In this document: positions 7,620 to 12,692 of the stretch, piece after piece
Layout: the number at the start of each line of letters is the position of its first letter
How positions within the stretch are numbered: position 1 is the first letter of the stretch
Assembly (NCBI GenBank): GCA_030641085.1
Contig: DAOWIC010000003.1
Location: 1-12,692 of the forward strand
Direction: 5' to 3'
Length of the DNA stretch: 12,692 nucleotides
Origin: Calditrichota bacterium
GTDB taxonomy: Bacteria > Zixibacteria > MSB-5A5 > GN15 > FEB-12
Position numbers and translations under genes: made by a program
The notes under the pieces: model-generated
Told to the model about the DNA's origin: nothing
Databases searched by the model: none
What the model saw: the letters and a program-made list of their open reading frames with translations, nothing else

Positions 7620-8991
7620 GTTCGTTCTTGCCGTTTTTTAGTTCCGCGACAGCCGCCTTGAACACTTTGCCGCGATGCTCGAAATTTTCAAACATATCAA
7701 AACTGGCGCAGCCCGGCGAGAGCAGGATCGTCTCTCCCGGGTAGGCCATCTCAAACGCCTTGTGCACCGCCTCCGGCAGACTGTCCACCACTACCACCGG
7801 GAACGCGTGCCCCAAAGCCTGAAAGATTTCGTCCTTTGCCTCGCCGAGGACGATAACACCTTTTATCTTATCTTTGCCGTGCTCGATTATCGGTTCGTAT
7901 GACGCCCCTTTGCCGCGACCGCCCGCGATAAGATAGACCGGCGTCGGCAACGACTGCAGGGCGAAGCAGACCGAGTCGACATTGGTTGCCTTCGAGTCGT
8001 TCACAAAGCTGATACCGGCCACGCGACCGACATTCTCTAATCGGTGTTCAACGCCCGGAAATGTCTGCAGCACTTTCTTGATCACGGCCGGTTCGACATC
8101 GCACAGCATGGCGGCACAAACTGCCGCTGCGGCGTTTTGCAGATTGTGTGGACCGGGAATCATGATCTTCCCGCACGGGATTATCTCTGTCTCGGCCCCG
8201 TCGTCACGCCAGCAGAGCGAGCCGTCTCTTACAAAGGCCGAGGCCTTTTCCGCCAAACCGGTCGTGAAGAATCGCATCCGGGCGGCGGTGCTGATATTGG
8301 CCGCCATCAACTCCGGGCTTTCGAGATTGAGAATCAGGTGGTCCTCGGCGGTCTGGTTCTCGGTGATCCGATACTTGGTTTGCTTGTACGCCTCGAAAGA
8401 ACCGTGTCGATCAAGATGATCCGGGGTCAGGTTCAATATCAGCGCGATCTCAGGCTTGAAGTCGGCGATCGCTTCCAACTGGAAGTTCGATACCTCGATC
8501 ACGGCCACGCTGTCCGGTCCGATTTTCGGCACGATCTCGCAGAAGGGCAGGCCGATATTGCCTGCAACATGAGTATCGAAACCGGCCGCCGAAAAGATGC
8601 CGCCGATCAGGGTCGCGGTTGTGGTCTTGCCGTTGGAACCGGTGACGGCGATGATTTTCCCGCGACAGGCCCACGACGCAAATTCTATCTCAGAGAAGAT
8701 CGGCAGGCCCTTGTCGGACGCTCTTTTTAGAATGTCGATATTGAGCGGGATACCGGGCGACACGACCAGATAGTCGCACCCGAGCAACCGGTCGGAATGG
8801 CCGCCGGTCTCGTACGGGATGCCTTCGGCCTTGAGGCGTTCCGCCTGATTCACCAGCAGTTCGCCGCGGGCCGAATCGGAGACAAACGGTTTGCCGCCGA
8901 AGCGGTCGGCCATCGCCGCCGCCGCCATGCCCGAGCGAGCCATGCCCAGGATACCGATCTTCCGTCCTTTTATCCGTTCTTCGAGTGTCAT
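7594..8991 (-). CDS. murD: UDP-MurNAc-L-alanine--D-glutamate ligase MurD
   Basis: Cytoplasmic ligase that adds D-glutamate to UDP-MurNAc-L-Ala. The 465 residues match family length. Visible are the N-terminal Rossmann-like domain with GMARSGMAAA (16-25) and VSPGIP (77-82), the ATP loop TGSNGKTTT (117-125), and GNIGLPF for substrate binding. The central motif LTPDHLDRHGSFEAYKQTK contains the lysine that is carbamylated in this family. The C-terminal domain has VNDSKATN and LLSPGCASFDMFENFEHRG. The ATG at 8991 overlaps the mraY stop in an ATGA arrangement with no strong ribosome site, so coupling is likely. The 3' end overlaps ftsW by 26 bases. Confidence 0.97.
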   Translation of the reverse strand: MTLEERIKGRKIGILGMARSGMAAAAMADRFGGKPFVSDSARGELLVNQAERLKAEGIPYETGGHSDRLLGCDYLVVSPGIPLNIDILKRASDKGLPIFSEIEFASWACRGKIIAVTGSNGKTTTATLIGGIFSAAGFDTHVAGNIGLPFCEIVPKIGPDSVAVIEVSNFQLEAIADFKPEIALILNLTPDHLDRHGSFEAYKQTKYRITENQTAEDHLILNLESPELMAANISTAARMRFFTTGLAEKASAFVRDGSLCWRDDGAETEIIPCGKIMIPGPHNLQNAAAAVCAAMLCDVEPAVIKKVLQTFPGVEHRLENVGRVAGISFVNDSKATNVDSVCFALQSLPTPVYLIAGGRGKGASYEPIIEHGKDKIKGVIVLGEAKDEIFQALGHAFPVVVVDSLPEAVHKAFEMAYPGETILLSPGCASFDMFENFEHRGKVFKAAVAELKNGKNEHETHANQK

Positions 8992-10076
8992 CGCACTTTC
9001 AACGTCGCTAAGGTTACCAGCGCAAACAGGGCGCCCAGGATCCAGAACCGCACGACCACTTTTGATTCGGGCCAGCCGAGCAGTTCGAAATGGTGATGGA
9101 TCGGCGCCATTTTGAATATCCGTTTCTTTCCCCGATATTTATAGGATGCTACCTGCAGAATGACCGACAGCGTCTCTATGACAAAGACACCGCCAACGAT
9201 CACCAGCAGCAATTCCTTCTTGGCCAGAATAGCAATCGAACCCAGCGCTCCGCCCAGGGCGAGCGATCCGGTATCGCCCATGAACACTTCCGCCGGATGG
9301 GTATTGAACCAGAGGAATCCGAGCGCCGAGCCTACCGCCGCGCCGCAGAAGACGGTCAACTCCCCGGCGCCGGGCAGAAATTCGATCTGGAGATAATTTG
9401 AAAAATCGTAGTGACCGCTGAGATAGACTATCCCCGCGAAGGCAATAAAACAGATACCGCACAAACCAATAGCCAGGCCATCGAGACCGTCGCTCAGGTT
9501 AACGGCGTTCGATGATCCGGTTATTACCAGAATTATGAACGGTATGTAGAATATCCCGAGATAGAGCACGTAATTCTTGAAAAACGGAATCTCCACCGCC
9601 GCATCGTACACCCGCCCCGGCGCCAGTTCCAGCAGGATCAGGCCGAAGACGAGGCCCAGCAGAACCTGTCCGGCCAGCTTCTTCCGCCCGATCATCCCCT
9701 TCGCCTGGTGCTTGATCACCTTCAGGTAATCATCCATGAAACCGATGATGCCCAGGAAGACAGTCACCATCAGCACCATGAGCACGTAGAAATTGGTCAG
9801 GTCGGCCCAAAGAAGAGTCGGAATCACGATTCCAGAGAGGATTATCAGGCCGCCCATCGTCGGCGTACCGGCTTTCTGCTGGTGACTCTCGGGGCCGTCG
9901 CTGCGAATCGTTTCCTTCACCTGGTATTTTTTGAGCAGACGAATGAAGAACGGTCCGAGAATGAGACAGATAAAGATCGCGGTCACCGTCGCACCGGCGG
10001 TCCTGAAAGTGATATACCGAAACAGGTTCAACCCGCCGATATATTTTGTGAGAGGATACAGAAGATGATACAGCAT
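8988..10076 (-). CDS. mraY: Phospho-N-acetylmuramoyl-pentapeptide transferase MraY
   Basis: Integral membrane enzyme that moves phospho-MurNAc-pentapeptide from UDP to undecaprenyl phosphate, making lipid I. The 362 residues include about ten membrane segments. Family motifs, in order, are KAGTPTMGG (68-76), the Mg-binding DDYLK (115-119), NLSDGLDG (193-200), MGDTGS (266-271) and the cytoplasmic histidine motif APIHHHFE (324-331), all intact. The ATG at 10076 shares one base with the murF stop (TGATG), and GAGGAG lies 8 bases upstream inside murF, so restart or new initiation are both possible. Substrate comes from MurF upstream; the product goes to MurG. Confidence 0.98.
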   Translation of the reverse strand: MLYHLLYPLTKYIGGLNLFRYITFRTAGATVTAIFICLILGPFFIRLLKKYQVKETIRSDGPESHQQKAGTPTMGGLIILSGIVIPTLLWADLTNFYVLMVLMVTVFLGIIGFMDDYLKVIKHQAKGMIGRKKLAGQVLLGLVFGLILLELAPGRVYDAAVEIPFFKNYVLYLGIFYIPFIILVITGSSNAVNLSDGLDGLAIGLCGICFIAFAGIVYLSGHYDFSNYLQIEFLPGAGELTVFCGAAVGSALGFLWFNTHPAEVFMGDTGSLALGGALGSIAILAKKELLLVIVGGVFVIETLSVILQVASYKYRGKKRIFKMAPIHHHFELLGWPESKVVVRFWILGALFALVTLATLKVR

Positions 10077-11470
10077 CAGCCTTGCTCCTCACTATCGTCA
10101 AAGACGTTCAACACATTTTCCAACTCAATCCCCCTCGAACCTTTCAAGTAGACAAAATCACCCTCGTGCAGCAGAGCACGAACAGCGTCGGCAGCATCAT
10201 GCGAGTTGTCGAAATGGTGGAAGATATTTTTCGGCTTGCCCTGCGCAATCGCTCCGGAGATTATCTCCTGCGAAAGCGGACCGACCGTTATGGCCAGATC
10301 AAAATCGTATTGCGCCAGACGTTCTCCCGCCTCCCGATGATAGTCGCGCGACTTCTCCCCCAGTTCGAGCATGTCGCCGAGGATAACAACTCTGCGTCCC
10401 GGGACGGTCATCTCGAAAAAAGCGGCCAAGCCCGCTCGGACCGACTCCGGGTTGGCGTTGTAGCAATCGGCGATAAAAGTCATGTCGTGCTTTGTCACCC
10501 GTTGCCCGCGCATCGGGGGGGTATCAAACCGGATCGCCTCCGTATCAACGCCTTCAAAGCTGTAACCCAGGGTGGCAAAGGCAGCATAGGCGGCGAGCAG
10601 GTTGCTCACCTGATGCCGTCCGATCAGCGGCAGTAGAAACCGGCGTCCGTCGATAGTCACCGCCGTGGCGCCGTTATCGGTAACGGCGATATCGTCGACA
10701 GCGTAGTCGGCCTCGTTGTCGAGGGCGAATGTGATATAATCGCTGCGGATCTTTTTCGCTTCGCTCATCAGGACCGGATCATCGGCATTAAGAATCACCG
10801 GCACGCCGGCGTCGGCGCGACGGACCAGTTCCAGCTTGGCGCGGGCGACCTCCTCCACCGAGGAGAGAAACTGCAAATGCGACGGTCCGACATTTGTCAT
10901 CACGATTATATCCGGGTGAACCATGTCGGCCAGGCGATCCATCTCGCCCGGCGTGGAGATACCCAGTTCCATTATGGCGACCTTGGTTTCGCGAGGGATT
11001 TGAAACAGGGTCAGCGGGACGCCGAACAGGTTGTTCAGGTTTCCGGGCGAACGGAATGCATGCGGCTCGGTGGCCTTAATCATGCTGAAGGCGAGTTCCT
11101 TGGTGGTCGTCTTGCCGTTGGAGCCGGTAATACCAACAAAGCGCGCGTTGAGCGAGTCGCGATACTGCTCGGCCAGACTGATCATCGCCTCGTGACTATC
11201 GGCCACACCGACCACCGGAAAATCACCCCGGATCGACTCAAGGCCGGGCCAGGCGAATTCGCCGACAATACCCGACGCGCCCCGGTCGATAGCCTGATCG
11301 ATATAATCATGCCCATCGACTCTTTCGCCCCGGATAGCGACAAAAAGCATCCCGTCGGTCACGCTCCGGCTGTCTATTGAGACGCCGGTGAAGGCGCGAT
11401 TGGAGTTGTACGTGTTGTACAATGTTCCGCCGGTTCGGGCGGCCAGTTCAACAAAACGCAACTTTATCAA
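10076..11470 (-). CDS. murF: UDP-MurNAc-tripeptide--D-alanyl-D-alanine ligase MurF
   Basis: Cytoplasmic ligase that adds D-Ala-D-Ala to the UDP-MurNAc-tripeptide, finishing the pentapeptide precursor. The 464 residues show the N-domain motif IDSRSVTDGMLFVAIRGE (32-49), the ATP loop TGSNGKTTT (115-123), MTNVGPSHLQFL with a following EVARAKLEL, NADDP, and DCYNANPESV in the C-terminal half. The start is a TTG at 11470 that overlaps the murE stop (TTGATAAAG). GGGAG lies just 2 bases before it, so a second TTG at 11461, at 11-base spacing from GGAG, is an alternative. No ATG is available without losing conserved N-terminal sequence. The D-Ala-D-Ala ligase Ddl that supplies it is not in the window. 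Confidence 0.96.
   Translation of the reverse strand: MIKLRFVELAARTGGTLYNTYNSNRAFTGVSIDSRSVTDGMLFVAIRGERVDGHDYIDQAIDRGASGIVGEFAWPGLESIRGDFPVVGVADSHEAMISLAEQYRDSLNARFVGITGSNGKTTTKELAFSMIKATEPHAFRSPGNLNNLFGVPLTLFQIPRETKVAIMELGISTPGEMDRLADMVHPDIIVMTNVGPSHLQFLSSVEEVARAKLELVRRADAGVPVILNADDPVLMSEAKKIRSDYITFALDNEADYAVDDIAVTDNGATAVTIDGRRFLLPLIGRHQVSNLLAAYAAFATLGYSFEGVDTEAIRFDTPPMRGQRVTKHDMTFIADCYNANPESVRAGLAAFFEMTVPGRRVVILGDMLELGEKSRDYHREAGERLAQYDFDLAITVGPLSQEIISGAIAQGKPKNIFHHFDNSHDAADAVRALLHEGDFVYLKGSRGIELENVLNVFDDSEEQG
10085..10090 (-). promoter_or_regulatory. Shine-Dalgarno site of mraY inside murF
   Basis: GAGGAG, 8 bases before the mraY ATG, within the last codons of murF. It supports the mraY start at 10076 although this ATG overlaps the murF stop codon. 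Confidence 0.6.
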
Positions 11471-12692
11471 CTCTCCCGTTCCATCCCTGTCTGAGTGTAG
11501 CCCAGTTCCCTGAGCACTTTCCGCGCTTCGGCGGTATCGTCAAACGGGTATCTGACCCCTTTAATCTCCTGGTAATTTTCTGCTCCCTTGCCGGCCAGCA
11601 GCACAGCATCGCCCGGCGACGCCATTTTCAAAACAGCAGCTATGGCCTCGAGGCGATCGGGAATGATCTCGTAATTTTTGCCCTCCAGTCCCGGCTTGAT
11701 ATCCTCAATAATATCCAGCGGCTCCTCGCCGCGCGGGTTATCGGAGGAAACCACTGCGAAATCGGCGCCAATGGTCGCGGCCTGACCCATCAGCGGCCGT
11801 TTCCCCTTGTCGCGGTCGCCGCCGCAACCGAAGAGGAGATAAATCTTGCCCGTCGTTATTTCACGCGCCGCCTGGCACAGCCGTTCAATTGCATCCGGCG
11901 TATGAGCGTAATCAACGTAGACCGCAAAGGGCTGCCCGTTATCGACATAGTCGAACCGTCCCGGCACCGATCGGACCGATTCCAGTCCGCGGACGACCGA
12001 GTCCAGATCAATGCCGCTGGCCAGCCCGCCGGCGGCTGCCGCCAGAGCGTTCATCAGGTTGAACCGGCCGGGCAGAGGCAGACTGACCGTGGCCTTGCCC
12101 ACCGGCGTCACCATATCGAAAATGCTTTTCCCGTGTTCGATCTCGTACTTGTCGAGATAGATGTCGGCCGAGCGGTTATCCAGCGAGTAGGTCATAAACG
12201 ACGAAGTAAAGTCACCGAACAGTTTGCGAAACTCCGGCACGTCGAGATTGATCACGGCGTAACTGAGAGGCCCATCCAGCCGCTTGACCAGCTGCGCCTT
12301 GGCCTCGAAGTATTCCTCCATCGTGTGATGGAAATCAAGGTGGTCACGAGTGAGGTTGGTATAGACCGCGACGCGGAAATCGATGTTGTCCACCCGGTTG
12401 AGCGCAAGGGCGTGCGAGGAGACTTCGATCACGGCGTTCACGCAGTGGTTTTTCTTCATGAGGAACAACAGTCTCTGCATATCCAGTGACTCCGGTGTGG
12501 TCCGCTCCGCCTCGAATATTTCCTTGCCGGTATCGTAGACGCTCGATGTCACCAGTCCGGTAGTCTTGCTGCGCGCCTCGAGAATGGCCTTAATCAGGTA
12601 ACAGGTGGTGGTCTTGCCGTTGGTACCGGTTACGCCGCACACCTTGATATTCATCCCCGGAAAACCGTAAAACCGCGCCGCCACGTCGGCCA
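11467..12692 (-). CDS. murE: UDP-MurNAc-L-Ala-D-Glu--2,6-diaminopimelate ligase MurE (5' end beyond window)
   Basis: Cytoplasmic ligase that adds the third stem residue. About 408 codons are visible; roughly the first 80-90 residues (UDP-binding domain) lie beyond the right edge. The frame reads through GTG at 12684 to the edge, and that GTG is not the start, since the sequence ADVAARFYGFPG around it is internal in MurE. Numbering from that codon: ATP loop GTNGKTTT (20-27), TTPESLD (62-68), EVSSHAL (87-93), EEYFEAKAQL with the probable carbamylated Lys129, DYAHTPD (258-264), GCGGDRDKGKRPLMG (286-300) and DNPRGEEP (315-322). The DNPR motif marks meso-diaminopimelate, not lysine, as substrate. 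The GKGHE motif is GKGAENYQ here, a variant seen in the family. The stop TGA overlaps the TTG start of murF. Confidence 0.96.
   Translation of the reverse strand, partial: ADVAARFYGFPGMNIKVCGVTGTNGKTTTCYLIKAILEARSKTTGLVTSSVYDTGKEIFEAERTTPESLDMQRLLFLMKKNHCVNAVIEVSSHALALNRVDNIDFRVAVYTNLTRDHLDFHHTMEEYFEAKAQLVKRLDGPLSYAVINLDVPEFRKLFGDFTSSFMTYSLDNRSADIYLDKYEIEHGKSIFDMVTPVGKATVSLPLPGRFNLMNALAAAAGGLASGIDLDSVVRGLESVRSVPGRFDYVDNGQPFAVYVDYAHTPDAIERLCQAAREITTGKIYLLFGCGGDRDKGKRPLMGQAATIGADFAVVSSDNPRGEEPLDIIEDIKPGLEGKNYEIIPDRLEAIAAVLKMASPGDAVLLAGKGAENYQEIKGVRYPFDDTAEARKVLRELGYTQTGMERES

Noticed and set aside
11422..12489. Plus-strand open frame of 355 codons opposite murE
   Set aside because: Antisense shadow of murE; composition is typical of a reverse-frame read and every conserved MurE motif explains the DNA on the other strand.

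Overview
The window holds a dcw (division and cell wall) cluster. All ten of its genes are on the minus strand, so the transcript reads from the right edge to the left: murE (5' end cut off by the window), murF, mraY, murD, ftsW, murG, murC, ftsQ, ftsA, ftsZ. After a roughly 340-base non-coding gap, the start of a flagellin-family gene lies on the same strand and runs off the left edge. No gene on the plus strand is supported.

The cluster (724-12692) is packed. Neighbouring genes overlap by 1 to 26 bases or lie 1 to 2 bases apart, and the only real spacer is 25 bases between ftsA and ftsZ. This suggests one long transcript with translational coupling. The genes form a nearly complete assembly line. 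MurE, MurF, MurD and MurC are the ATP-dependent Mur ligases that build UDP-MurNAc-pentapeptide. MraY and MurG make lipid I and lipid II. FtsW is the SEDS glycosyltransferase. FtsQ, FtsA and FtsZ are divisome proteins. The MurE specificity motif (DNPR) points to meso-diaminopimelate peptidoglycan. murB and ddl, often found between murC and ftsQ, are absent here; murC and ftsQ are 2 bases apart.

The left end (1-723) has a strong intrinsic terminator after ftsZ (608-640, minus strand), then the leader of the flagellin-family gene. That leader carries a good match to a sigma-54 (-24/-12) promoter at the right distance from a strong Shine-Dalgarno site and a GTG start. The flagellin-type gene is therefore probably a separate transcription unit under flagellar control.

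Organism: a GC-moderate to GC-rich (by eye somewhat above 55%), probably flagellated bacterium with mDAP-type peptidoglycan. The genes are clear but not close to any model species I can name. An uncultured phylum of the FCB/Zixibacteria kind is a guess from gene style and order only. Most of the window is ordinary core chromosome and I see no undescribed system in it. The points worth a second look are the flagellin-type gene with its candidate sigma-54 promoter, the five-cysteine short-tailed FtsQ, the missing murB/ddl, and two non-ATG start decisions (murC, murF).
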